Shown here: piece after piece, positions 1-7,930 of the stretch
Layout of the letters: each line of letters begins with the position of its first letter
Position numbering within the stretch: the stretch's first letter is position 1
From: Rhizobium sp. BT03
GTDB taxonomy: Bacteria > Pseudomonadota > Alphaproteobacteria > Rhizobiales > Rhizobiaceae
Length of the DNA: 64,000 bases
Assembly: GCF_030053155.1 (NCBI RefSeq)
Contig: NZ_CP125640.1
Coordinates: 2,108,001-2,172,000 of the forward strand
Direction: 5' to 3'
Translations under genes and position numbers: made by a program
Notes under the pieces: generated by a model
What the model saw: the letters and a program-made list of their open reading frames with translations, nothing else
What the model was told of the DNA's origin: nothing
Database searches by the model: none

Positions 1-2
1 CT

Positions 3-965
3 TCGCCCGCCGCACCGGCGCCCGGCTGGGTGCGGTTGGCCGTCAGCCATGTCGGCATCTGCGGCACGGATTATCACATCTTCGAGGGCAAACATCCTTT
101 CCTCGAATATCCCCGGGTGATGGGGCATGAGGTCTCGGCGACGGTGCTGGAAGCCGGCGACGGCGTTGCCATGGCGGTGGGAACACCCGTCATCGTCAAT
201 CCCTATCTCTCCTGCGGCCAATGCGTCGCCTGCATCAAGGGCAAGCCGAATTGCTGCACCAATATCAAGGTGCTCGGCGTCCATACGGACGGCGCCTTCT
301 GCGAGGAGATCTCGGTTCCCGCAGGCAACCTCTACGCCGCCGAGGGCCTGAGCCTCGAAGCGGCGGCAACCGTCGAGTTCCTGGCGATCGGCGCTCATGC
401 CGTGCGCCGATCGATGACCGGCGCCGGTGCCAGGGCGCTCGTCATCGGCGCCGGCCCGATCGGGCTCGGGGCGGCGATCTTCTCGCGCATTGCAGGCCAT
501 GACGTGACGCTGCTCGATACCAGTGCCGAGCGGCTGCAGATGGCCTCGGACCGTTTCGGCTTCATCTCCGGCATCGTCGCCAACGAGCAAACGGCGGACG
601 CCGTGCGGGAAAAAACCGATGGCGATGGTTTCGACGTGGTCTTCGATGCGACGGGTTACGGCCCTTCGATGGAAAAAGCCTTCTCCTTCGTCGCCCATGG
701 CGGCGCACTGGTGCTGGTCAGCGTCGTCAAGGACGAGATCCGCTTCTCCGACCCCGAATTCCACAAACGCGAAATGACGCTGATCGGCAGCCGCAACGCC
801 ACCCGCGCCGATTTCGAGCACGTGGCCGCTTCGATCGCCAAAGGCCTGGTGCCGGTGGACAAGCTGATCACCCATCGGACGACGCTTGCCGATGCACCGC
901 GCGATCTCGCCCGCTGGGCGCATGAGAAGAGCGGGCTGATCAAGGCGGTGATCAGGGTTGGTTAG
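3..965 (+). CDS. Zinc-dependent alcohol dehydrogenase, 5'-truncated by the window edge
   Basis: This is a medium-chain dehydrogenase/reductase resembling the RspB/YjjN (L-galactonate 5-dehydrogenase-like) group; it would oxidise a polyol or sugar acid with NAD(P). The reading frame is open to the left edge (residues before the GTG at 30 read SPAAPAPGW), so the true start lies outside. Visible family marks are GICGTDYH near the catalytic zinc, a GHE motif, four structural-zinc cysteines in CGQCVACIKGKPNCC, and the Rossmann motif GAGPIGLG. The substrate cannot be read from sequence. It ends just before a mosaic repeat. Confidence 0.88.
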   Translation, partial: SPAAPAPGWVRLAVSHVGICGTDYHIFEGKHPFLEYPRVMGHEVSATVLEAGDGVAMAVGTPVIVNPYLSCGQCVACIKGKPNCCTNIKVLGVHTDGAFCEEISVPAGNLYAAEGLSLEAAATVEFLAIGAHAVRRSMTGAGARALVIGAGPIGLGAAIFSRIAGHDVTLLDTSAERLQMASDRFGFISGIVANEQTADAVREKTDGDGFDVVFDATGYGPSMEKAFSFVAHGGALVLVSVVKDEIRFSDPEFHKREMTLIGSRNATRADFEHVAASIAKGLVPVDKLITHRTTLADAPRDLARWAHEKSGLIKAVIRVG

Positions 966-1010
966 GGAGGGTTAGCGCCCCGTTTCGCCGAGTTGGATCG
1001 GCGGGACAAG

Positions 1011-1150
1011 CCCCTCATCCGCCTGCCGGCACCTTCTCCCCGCTTACGGGGCGAAGGGGGCGAGCCGCGACCTCTCCGTACCCCACTAACCTCGCGCAGG
1101 GCACGTCCCCTCTCCCCGTCAGAACGGGGAGAGGGTTAGGGTGAGGGGCA
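1011..1150. repeat. Rhizobial intergenic mosaic repeat, full copy
   Basis: Two palindromic modules joined by a short linker: CCTTCTCCCCG followed by CGGGGCGAAGG, then CTCTCCCCGTC followed by ACGGGGAGAGGG. The outer ends read CCCCTCATCCGCC and GGTGAGGGGCA. Closely similar copies lie in at least eight other gaps of this window. It fills most of the space between the dehydrogenase and cutC ends. Confidence 0.9.
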
Positions 1151-1185
1151 GCTGTTGAGCGCTGTGTTTGCGTCGGCGGCGCTCG

Positions 1186-1911
1186 CTAACCCACCGCCGC
1201 AATCACCCTGCACATCTCCCTGACCACCGCGACATCCGTCCTATTGCTGCTTTTCGCCTCGAAACCGAAGGCAACCGCACGGGGGTCCGCGCTTTCCACA
1301 GGCGAGCTGCAGGATCCATGGATCTCGCGGGCACCGGTTGCCTGCAAGATCGCCCTGGCATTGGCGGGGCGGATGCCGCTGCCGGGCATGATGGATATGC
1401 GGCCGGCCGCCTTGGCCGAGAGGCGTTTCAGGGTTTCGATTCCGTCGGGCGCCTTCAGCGCGCAGCCGGAAGTCAGGATGCGTTCGCAGCCGAGTTCGAC
1501 CGCCTGTTCCAGCGCCTGATCGGCATCCGGCACCAGATCGAAAGCCCGATGCAGCGTCGAGCCGAGGCCTGAGGCATGCGTCCTCAGGCGATGGATCAGT
1601 GGCATGTCGAGCGTCCCGTCCGACCGGTTGGCGCCGATGACGACGCCGGTGAGGCCTGCGGCGCGCACGGCATCGATATCGAGCAGCATCGCTTCCTCAT
1701 CTTTCCTGCCGAAGATGAAGGGACCGGCATGCGGGCGGATCATTGCGTAGACGGGAATGGGGGCGCGAGCGGCAATCCGCATCAGGCTCGGCAGCGGTGT
1801 CAGGCCGCCGAGCTCCAGCGCCGAGCAGAGTTCGATGCGGCCGGCGCCGCCTTCAATCGCGGCAGCGAGGCCGTCGGCGCTATCCACACACACTTCCAGC
1901 AGGACGGTCAC
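1186..1911 (-). CDS. cutC: CutC family protein
   Basis: A 241-residue TIM-barrel protein of the CutC family, historically linked to copper homeostasis although its biochemical role is uncertain. The N-terminus LLEVCVDSADGLAAAIEGGA, then GGLTPLPSL, YAMIRPHAGPF and MPGSGIRPANA, are family signatures. Length matches the usual 240-250. Its ATG overlaps the TGA of the upstream LysR-type gene by four bases, so the two are very likely co-transcribed and translationally coupled. No metal-binding cysteine cluster is evident. Confidence 0.93.
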   Translation of the reverse strand: MTVLLEVCVDSADGLAAAIEGGAGRIELCSALELGGLTPLPSLMRIAARAPIPVYAMIRPHAGPFIFGRKDEEAMLLDIDAVRAAGLTGVVIGANRSDGTLDMPLIHRLRTHASGLGSTLHRAFDLVPDADQALEQAVELGCERILTSGCALKAPDGIETLKRLSAKAAGRISIMPGSGIRPANARAILQATGAREIHGSCSSPVESADPRAVAFGFEAKSSNRTDVAVVREMCRVIAAVG

Positions 1912-3149
1912 GCGGCGCTCTCCCTGGCTTCGGCGCGCGCCATGGTCTGCGCGACGGCTTCCGATGTAAGTCTCGCCGCCGCTTCGATGATGACGGCGCA
2001 GGCATCGGCGGCGGCTTTGCGATGGTTGAAGGCGACGTGATAGGACATCGGCAGATGTTCGTCGAGATCGACGATGCGCACCTTATCGGCGATCGGCATG
2101 GCGCTGACCCGGCCGAGGAAGGAGACGTAACCGTGATTGGCGACGAGGTCGACGATGACGGGCAGCGAATCCGCCGCGGTGATATCCCGGCTGCGCCAGC
2201 GCCGGTTGGGCGCCCGCTCGTCGCTGAAGGCCATCGCCGCGTGGCCGAGGCCGGTGCGCGGGCTCGGCATGCAGATGGCGTGGCCGGCGACGAGGTCGGC
2301 GACTGTGGTTCCGGTACTATCAGGTGGCGCGATCACCACCATATCGGTCTGCAGCAATTCGCGATGGCGAAAGCTCTCCAGGCCGAAGACCGAATCCAGG
2401 ATTGCCACATCGATGCGGCCGCTCTTCAGCGCCTCGCGCAGATCGTCGGCGGTCATAGAAACGAGCGAGATCGCATTGTTGCTGCGCCGCGCATTCCACT
2501 CGGAGACCAGCGAGCCCAGGCAGCGCGCCACCCAGCTTTCCGAGCCGGTGGGGATGATCGAGCCGATGCGCAGCGAGCGGGCGGCACGGCGATACCGCTC
2601 GTCGGCCGACGACTTCAGATCGTTCCACGCCTGGCTGATCGCCGTGAAAATCTGGTAGGCGCCCCTGCCCTCCTCCGTCAGCACCGAGCCCTGCGCCTGC
2701 CGCTCGAACAGGCGGTGACCCAGAAATTTCTCCAGATTGGCAAGCTGAAGCGAAAGCTGCGGCTGACCCAGGCGAAGGCGGCGGGCGGCACGGTTGATGC
2801 TACCCTGATCGGCGACTTCGAGAAAACGCTCGATGGTGACGATCTTGACGGGGATGCGGGCTGCCCAGGCCGCAGAGACGTCGGCGGCCGCGGCGGCCTG
2901 ACCGGTGAATTGACCGAGTTCGCCGACCGCAGCGGTGATCGGCGTCAGGCCTTCCAGCACCCCGCCGCTGGCAAGCAGCGTCACCAGTTCACCGGAGGCG
3001 CGTTCCGTCAGCTTGATCGCCAGCGCGGTCTCGAGATGGCGGATCGCCGTCGAGACGGTGGAAGGCGACAGCTCGAAGCGGCGCGCGATCTCGCGGACCG
3101 AGCCTGACGTCAGGACATGGTGGCTTATGAACAGGGCGCCGAGATGCAA
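1908..3149 (-). CDS. LysR-type regulator with two N-terminal winged-helix domains
   Basis: A transcriptional regulator of about 413 residues, roughly 100 longer than a normal LysR protein. A first winged helix spans about residues 8-60 (SVREIARRFELSPSTVSTAI) and a second, typical LysR one about 101-158 (GSINRAARRLRLGQPQLSLQ, then LFERQAQG). A LysR substrate-binding domain follows. The start chosen is TTG at 3149, because GGAGGGA lies 5-6 bases upstream; an in-frame GTG at 3200 lacks such a site. It is followed by cutC with a 4-base overlap. The ligand is unknown. Confidence 0.85.
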   Translation of the reverse strand: MHLGALFISHHVLTSGSVREIARRFELSPSTVSTAIRHLETALAIKLTERASGELVTLLASGGVLEGLTPITAAVGELGQFTGQAAAAADVSAAWAARIPVKIVTIERFLEVADQGSINRAARRLRLGQPQLSLQLANLEKFLGHRLFERQAQGSVLTEEGRGAYQIFTAISQAWNDLKSSADERYRRAARSLRIGSIIPTGSESWVARCLGSLVSEWNARRSNNAISLVSMTADDLREALKSGRIDVAILDSVFGLESFRHRELLQTDMVVIAPPDSTGTTVADLVAGHAICMPSPRTGLGHAAMAFSDERAPNRRWRSRDITAADSLPVIVDLVANHGYVSFLGRVSAMPIADKVRIVDLDEHLPMSYHVAFNHRKAAADACAVIIEAAARLTSEAVAQTMARAEARESAA

Positions 3150-3573
3150 ATCTCTCCCTCCGGAAAGCGCTGGAAAAACCGGACGATATGATGTGTTCAC
3201 GAAAAAAGATATCCCTGCATCGGCAGAGCCGGATTATCGTTTCCGTCATAAGAAATCCGGGCGGCGGAAATTCCGCGGAAGAGCCAGGGAATACCGTGGA
3301 AACACGCAAGGGGACAAAAACAAATCGCGCCGGCCCTGGAAAAGGGAATGCGTTTCCGCGCCTGGACACGTATTCGCCGCCATAATCGTGCCGCGACGGC
3401 AAATACTGGAGGGGGCTTGCATCGATTTTTCGAGCGCGCACGCTATTTCCATGACGCACGCAATTCCGGCATGGCGGCCCAAGGGGTCCACGGTGCCGGC
3501 GGATTTTCTGCGCGCGCAGGCCTCCCGCCGAGGTTTGCGCCATATTCAACGGTGTCAACGAAGGGGACTTTCC
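3150..3573. other. Divergent intergenic region, LysR-type gene / osmoprotectant operon
   Basis: About 420 bases between divergent genes. It should hold both promoters. I see no clear repeat, RNA gene or consensus promoter that I would assign. The Shine-Dalgarno AAGGGG for the binding-protein gene lies at 3561-3566. Confidence 0.5.
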
Positions 3574-4482
3574 ATGCTGAAGAAACTCGCACTCGCCGTC
3601 TCGCTCTCCGCCTTCGCGGCGGGTGCGGCCCATGCCGCGGATGTCGTCGTCTCGTCGAAGATCGACACTGAGGGCACGCTGCTCGGCAATGTCATTGCGC
3701 TTGCGCTCGAAGCCAACGGCATCAAGACGCAGGACCGCATCGCGCTCGGGGCCACGCCGGTCGTGCGCAAGGCGATCACTGCAGGTGAAATCGACATCTA
3801 TCCCGAATATACCGGCAATGCCGGCTTCTTCTTCAACAAGGCCGACGATGCCGCCTGGAAGAATATCGACCAAGGTTACGAGTTGGCGAAGAAACTCGAT
3901 TACGACGCCAACAAGATCGTCTGGCTGACGCCGTCACCGGCCAACAACACCTGGGCGCTCGCCGTGCGCAACGACGTCGCCGAGCCGAACAAGCTGAAGA
4001 GCCTCACGGACTTCGGCAAATGGGTTGCCGGCGGCGGTGCCGCCAAGCTTGCGGCGTCTTCCGAATTCGTCAATTCGGCCGGCGCGCTTCCCGCCTTCCA
4101 GACGACCTACAGTTTCCAGCTGAAGCCCGACCAGATGGTAGTGCTCTCCGGCGGCGACACGGCGGCGACGATCAAGGCGGCGGCCGACCAGACGAACGGC
4201 GTCAACACCGCCATGGTCTACGGCACGGATGGTGCGATCGAAGCGGCCGAACTGACGGTTCTCGAAGACGACAAGAACGTGCAGCAGGTCTATGCGCCGA
4301 CGCCGATCATCCGCGAAGAGGTGCTGAAGGCCAATCCGAAGATCGAGGAAGTGCTTTCGCCGATCTTCAAGAGCCTGACCGCCGACGAGCTGCGCAAGCT
4401 CAACGCCAAGATCCAGGTGGACGGCGAGCCGGCAAAGTCCGTCGCCGAAGCCTATCTCAAGGAAAAAGGCTTCCTGAAGTAA
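3574..4482 (+). CDS. Osmoprotectant-type ABC transporter, periplasmic binding protein (YehZ/OsmF-like)
   Basis: A 302-residue binding protein of the OpuAC type, which captures quaternary amines such as glycine betaine or choline in the periplasm. Residues 1-22 form a signal peptide ending AHA-AD. The start is the ATG at 3574; the frame is open far upstream, but only this start gives both a Shine-Dalgarno (AAGGGG) and a signal peptide. Motifs include SSKIDTEG, ITAGEIDIYPEYTGN and TPSPANNTWALAV. It leads a four-gene operon in the order binding protein, permease, ATPase, permease, as in E. coli yehZYXW. The actual ligand is inferred, not shown. Confidence 0.9.
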   Translation: MLKKLALAVSLSAFAAGAAHAADVVVSSKIDTEGTLLGNVIALALEANGIKTQDRIALGATPVVRKAITAGEIDIYPEYTGNAGFFFNKADDAAWKNIDQGYELAKKLDYDANKIVWLTPSPANNTWALAVRNDVAEPNKLKSLTDFGKWVAGGGAAKLAASSEFVNSAGALPAFQTTYSFQLKPDQMVVLSGGDTAATIKAAADQTNGVNTAMVYGTDGAIEAAELTVLEDDKNVQQVYAPTPIIREEVLKANPKIEEVLSPIFKSLTADELRKLNAKIQVDGEPAKSVAEAYLKEKGFLK

Positions 4483-4569
4483 TCATCGCTCGCTCCGCCC
4501 GATTGCGGGCGGAGCCTCCCTTTGCTGATAGGGTTGGCCGGACGGGACTGGTCAGACAGGGTTCGATTG

Positions 4570-5736
4570 ATGGAAGAAACCTCAGCGGTCCGCAGGCTGG
4601 ACCGGCTCGGCGTGGTTCTGGTGGCGGGCGGCATTGCGGCGACGGCACTGATGCCCTTCATCTACGTCAAGGCGAACCGCATCGCCGCCGGCAAGCCGAT
4701 GCTGCTGACGCAGCTTCTTCCCCAGCCCTCCGTCGTCATCCTGACCGCGCTTCTCATTCTCACCGCCTTCGCCGCGCTGTTTCTCCGCAGCGCAATGGCG
4801 CGGCTCGTCATCGCCACAATCTGCCTCGCGGCGCTGGTCGTTGCGATCGGCCTCACCTCGACTGCGGCGACGCCGCCCGGCAGCACCGTGGCGCGCATGA
4901 CGCCCGGCGGCGGTTTCTGGGTGCTGTTTGCGGTGATCGGGCTCGTCATCTCCGATGCGCTGGTGAAGATAAGGCTGGCGCCGTGGATGCGGGTCGCAGC
5001 GCTTGCGGCCTATACGGCGCTGCTCTTCATCTCGCTTTCCTCCGGCCTGCTCGACAGCCTGTCGATCATGAAGGAGTTCTCGACGCGGGCGCCGCAATTC
5101 GAGACGGAGGCGATTTCGCATCTGCTGCTCGCCTTCGGTTCGCTTGCCATCGCCATCATTCTCGGCCTGCCGCTCGGCATCCTCTGCTTCTGGGTGCCAC
5201 GGCTGCGGGCCGTCGTGCTGCAGGGCCTCAGCCTCATCCAGACGATCCCCAGTCTTGCCCTCTTCGGCCTGTTGATGCTGCCGCTCGGTTATCTCGCCAC
5301 CCATGTGGCACTGGCCGCCGCTATCGGCATTCGCGGCATCGGCACGGCGCCGGCGCTGATTGCGCTGGTGCTCTATTCGCTGCTGCCGATCGTCGCCAAC
5401 ACCGTCGTCGGCCTGCAGGGCGTCGACCCCTCGGTGCGCGATGCTGCGGCCGGCATGGGGCTGACGCGCCGGCAGATCCTTGTCCGTATCGACATGCCGC
5501 TCGCCTTTCCGGTCATCCTCACCGGCATCCGCATCGTGCTGGTGCAGGCAATCGGCATGGTGACGATCGCCGCGCTGATCGGCGGCGGCGGCTTCGGCAT
5601 CTTCATCTTCCAGGGCCTCGGCCAGACGGCCATGGACCTCGTGCTGCTCGGCGCCGTGCCGACCGTCTTCTTCGCCTTCTCATCGGCCGTCATCCTCGAT
5701 GCGGTCATCGACAGCATCCGGGGGCCTGCCGCATGA
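4570..5736 (+). CDS. ABC transporter permease, long form (YehY-like)
   Basis: Inner-membrane permease of about 388 residues. The N-terminal half has several extra hydrophobic segments; the C-terminal half is the standard permease domain, with the coupling segment GVDPSVRDAAAGMGLTRRQ. The ATG at 4570 is preferred over an upstream in-frame start because it follows the spacer from the binding-protein gene and begins a plausible cytoplasmic tail (MEETSAVRRLDRL). It overlaps the ATPase gene by four bases. The long N-terminal extension matches YehY rather than the short OpuBB type. Confidence 0.9.
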   Translation: MEETSAVRRLDRLGVVLVAGGIAATALMPFIYVKANRIAAGKPMLLTQLLPQPSVVILTALLILTAFAALFLRSAMARLVIATICLAALVVAIGLTSTAATPPGSTVARMTPGGGFWVLFAVIGLVISDALVKIRLAPWMRVAALAAYTALLFISLSSGLLDSLSIMKEFSTRAPQFETEAISHLLLAFGSLAIAIILGLPLGILCFWVPRLRAVVLQGLSLIQTIPSLALFGLLMLPLGYLATHVALAAAIGIRGIGTAPALIALVLYSLLPIVANTVVGLQGVDPSVRDAAAGMGLTRRQILVRIDMPLAFPVILTGIRIVLVQAIGMVTIAALIGGGGFGIFIFQGLGQTAMDLVLLGAVPTVFFAFSSAVILDAVIDSIRGPAA

Positions 5737-6677
5737 GCATGATCGAAATCCGCAACGTCACCAAGCGTTATGGTGCCGCCACCGTCGTCGACAATGTCTC
5801 GATGCAGGTCGAAAAGGGCTCGATCACCGTCATCGTCGGCACGTCGGGTTCCGGCAAATCGACACTGATGCGGATGATCAACCGGCTGGTGCCGATCACC
5901 GAAGGCGAGATCTTCGTCGGCGGCCAGAATGTCATGGACGTCGAGGTGACCGAGCTTCGCCGCCGGATCGGCTACGCCATCCAGGGGCACGGCCTTTTCC
6001 CGCATCGCACCGTGGCGCAGAATATCGCCACCGTGCCGCAGCTTCTCGATTGGGATTCCACACGTATTGCCAGGCGCGTCGAGGAACTGCTCGGGCTGTT
6101 CAATCTCGATCCGGCGACCTTTGCCGAGAAATATCCGCATCAGCTTTCCGGCGGCCAGCAGCAGCGCGTCGGCGTCGCCCGGGCGCTCGCCGCCGAGCCG
6201 GAACTGCTGCTGATGGACGAGCCGTTCGGCGCGCTCGACCCTGTTATTCGCGGCAAGGCGCAGGACGACCTCCTGGCGATCCAGAAGCAGTTCGGCACCA
6301 CGATCATTCTCGTCACCCACGACATGGACGAGGCCTTCCATCTCGGTAACCAGATCGCCGTCATGAGCGAGGGCCGGCTGCTGCAATGCTCGACGCCGGA
6401 AAAGATCCTCACCGAACCCGCCGATCCCTTCGTCCAGCAATTGACCGGCACCTCCGACCGGGCGCTGAAGCTGATGTCGCTGCTGCCGCTGAAGGAGAGC
6501 ATGGAGCCGGCCAAGAGCGGGCTTACCTATACCCTGCCGCAGTCGCTCAGTCTGCGCGACGCGCTCGCCGAAATGATCTGGCAGGGGGTCGACGAGGCGG
6601 CCGTGCAGGACGGCGAAAAAGCGCCGGTGGGATCGATTTCGATGACGCGGCTGCTCGAACTGGGCCGCAAGGCATGA
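5733..6677 (+). CDS. ABC transporter ATP-binding protein (YehX/OpuBA-like)
   Basis: A 314-residue ATPase that powers the osmoprotectant importer. Walker A is GTSGSGKST, the signature LSGGQQQR, and Walker B LLLMDEPFGALDP with a following H-loop THD. The C-terminal ~80 residues after the ATPase core are not a full paired CBS domain, so they give no clear sign of ionic-strength sensing. The ATG overlaps the preceding TGA, and its own TGA overlaps the next ATG, so translation is coupled along the operon. Confidence 0.93.
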   Translation: MSMIEIRNVTKRYGAATVVDNVSMQVEKGSITVIVGTSGSGKSTLMRMINRLVPITEGEIFVGGQNVMDVEVTELRRRIGYAIQGHGLFPHRTVAQNIATVPQLLDWDSTRIARRVEELLGLFNLDPATFAEKYPHQLSGGQQQRVGVARALAAEPELLLMDEPFGALDPVIRGKAQDDLLAIQKQFGTTIILVTHDMDEAFHLGNQIAVMSEGRLLQCSTPEKILTEPADPFVQQLTGTSDRALKLMSLLPLKESMEPAKSGLTYTLPQSLSLRDALAEMIWQGVDEAAVQDGEKAPVGSISMTRLLELGRKA

Positions 6678-7423
6678 AACTCGTTGTCGCCAATCTCTTC
6701 CGGCTGGCCGCACTCGCCCTGCTGCTCATCCTGCTGTTCAGGACCGAGTGGCTTTCCTTCCTCCTGATGCCGCTGACCAGCAACAATGCGCCGGCCGTCT
6801 ATACGCAGAACAGCCTTGCGTCGCTGGCCGCCGGCCATCTGCAGCTCGTCGTCGGATCGATCGCCTGCAGCGCCGTACTCGCCGTGCTCGGCGGCATCTT
6901 CGTCACCCGCGAAAGCGGCGCCGACTTCCTGCCGCTGTCGCGGGCGATTGCCAATGCCGGGCAGACCTTTCCGCCGGTCGCGGTGCTGGCGCTCGCCGTC
7001 CCCGCCACCGGCTTCGGCGCCATGCCGACGCTGATCGCACTGTTTCTCTACGGCCTGCTGCCGATCTTCGAAAATACCGTCGCCGGCCTGAAGCAGGTGT
7101 CGCCGCAGGTGCTCGATGCGGCCGACGGCATGGGCATGAGTGCCACCCAGCGGCTGTTGCGCGTCGAGCTGCCGCTCGCTTTGCCGCTGATCCTCGAAGG
7201 GCTGAAAGTCGCGACCGTCATCAATATCGGTACGGCGACGATCGGCTCGACGGTGGCGGCAAAGGGCCTCGGCGAGGTGATCATTGCCGGGCTGATTTCC
7301 GACAATACCGCCTTCATTTTGCAGGGCGGGCTGATCGTCGGGCTGATGGCGGTGCTGATCTATGACGCCATGGGTCTTGTCGAAGCGGCGATCACGCGAA
7401 GAATCGGCTTGTGCGCGGCGTGA
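6674..7423 (+). CDS. ABC transporter permease, short form (YehW-like)
   Basis: A 249-residue membrane protein with about six hydrophobic segments and the coupling sequence VSPQVLDAADGMGMSATQ. It is the second permease of the importer and pairs with the longer permease. Its start overlaps the ATPase stop (ATGA). The C-terminal IGTATIGSTVAAKGLGEVI is typical of OpuBB/BD-type permeases. No terminator hairpin is seen before the next gene 44 bases downstream. Confidence 0.92.
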   Translation: MKLVVANLFRLAALALLLILLFRTEWLSFLLMPLTSNNAPAVYTQNSLASLAAGHLQLVVGSIACSAVLAVLGGIFVTRESGADFLPLSRAIANAGQTFPPVAVLALAVPATGFGAMPTLIALFLYGLLPIFENTVAGLKQVSPQVLDAADGMGMSATQRLLRVELPLALPLILEGLKVATVINIGTATIGSTVAAKGLGEVIIAGLISDNTAFILQGGLIVGLMAVLIYDAMGLVEAAITRRIGLCAA

Positions 7424-7467
7424 AAGGACCGCTACCACAGGCGTGACCGAAAGAATGGGAGGCAGAA

Positions 7468-7863
7468 TTGGCGAAGATGATCCACTCCATGATCCGCGTT
7501 CTCGACGAGACGCGTTCGGTCGATTTCTATCGCAAGGCTTTTGGCCTTTCGGTTGCCGATCGCGTCGATTTCGAAACCTTCACGCTGATTTATCTCAGCA
7601 ATGCCGAGACCGGCTTCGAACTGGAGCTGACCGTCAACAAGGGCCGCACCGAACCCTACGATCTCGGCAATGCCTATGGCCATCTCGCCGTGTCCGTCGA
7701 AGAGGTGGCGATCGAGCGTGAACGGCTGACGAAGCTGGGGCTGAAACCGGGTGAGTTGGTGGAGCTCAACCGCGACGGCAAGCTCTTCGGCCTGTTCTTC
7801 TTCATCAGCGACCCAGACGGCTACAAGATCGAAGTGCTGCAGCGCCACGGCCGGTTTCTCTGA
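7468..7863 (+). CDS. gloA: Glyoxalase I (lactoylglutathione lyase)
   Basis: Converts the hemithioacetal of methylglyoxal and glutathione to S-lactoylglutathione. The 131-residue sequence carries all four metal ligands expected by comparison with E. coli GloA: His in MIHSMIRV, Glu in ELELTVN, His in AYGHLAVS and Glu in YKIEVLQ. The start is TTG at 7468, with GGGAGGC just upstream; an ATG at 7477 would remove only three residues. It lies 44 bases behind the importer operon and may be read through from it. Confidence 0.92.
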   Translation: MAKMIHSMIRVLDETRSVDFYRKAFGLSVADRVDFETFTLIYLSNAETGFELELTVNKGRTEPYDLGNAYGHLAVSVEEVAIERERLTKLGLKPGELVELNRDGKLFGLFFFISDPDGYKIEVLQRHGRFL

Positions 7864-7930
7864 CGCGCCGCGGCGCCCCTCCTAAAGCCACCCCACCACA
7901 ATTTCGAGCGGCATAAATCAGGAGCCTGCC

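Noticed and set aside
1743-3107. Long plus-strand open frame opposite the LysR-type gene and cutC
   Set aside because: Very Arg/Gly/Asp-rich, no ribosome site, exactly antisense to well-supported genes; a high-GC shadow frame.
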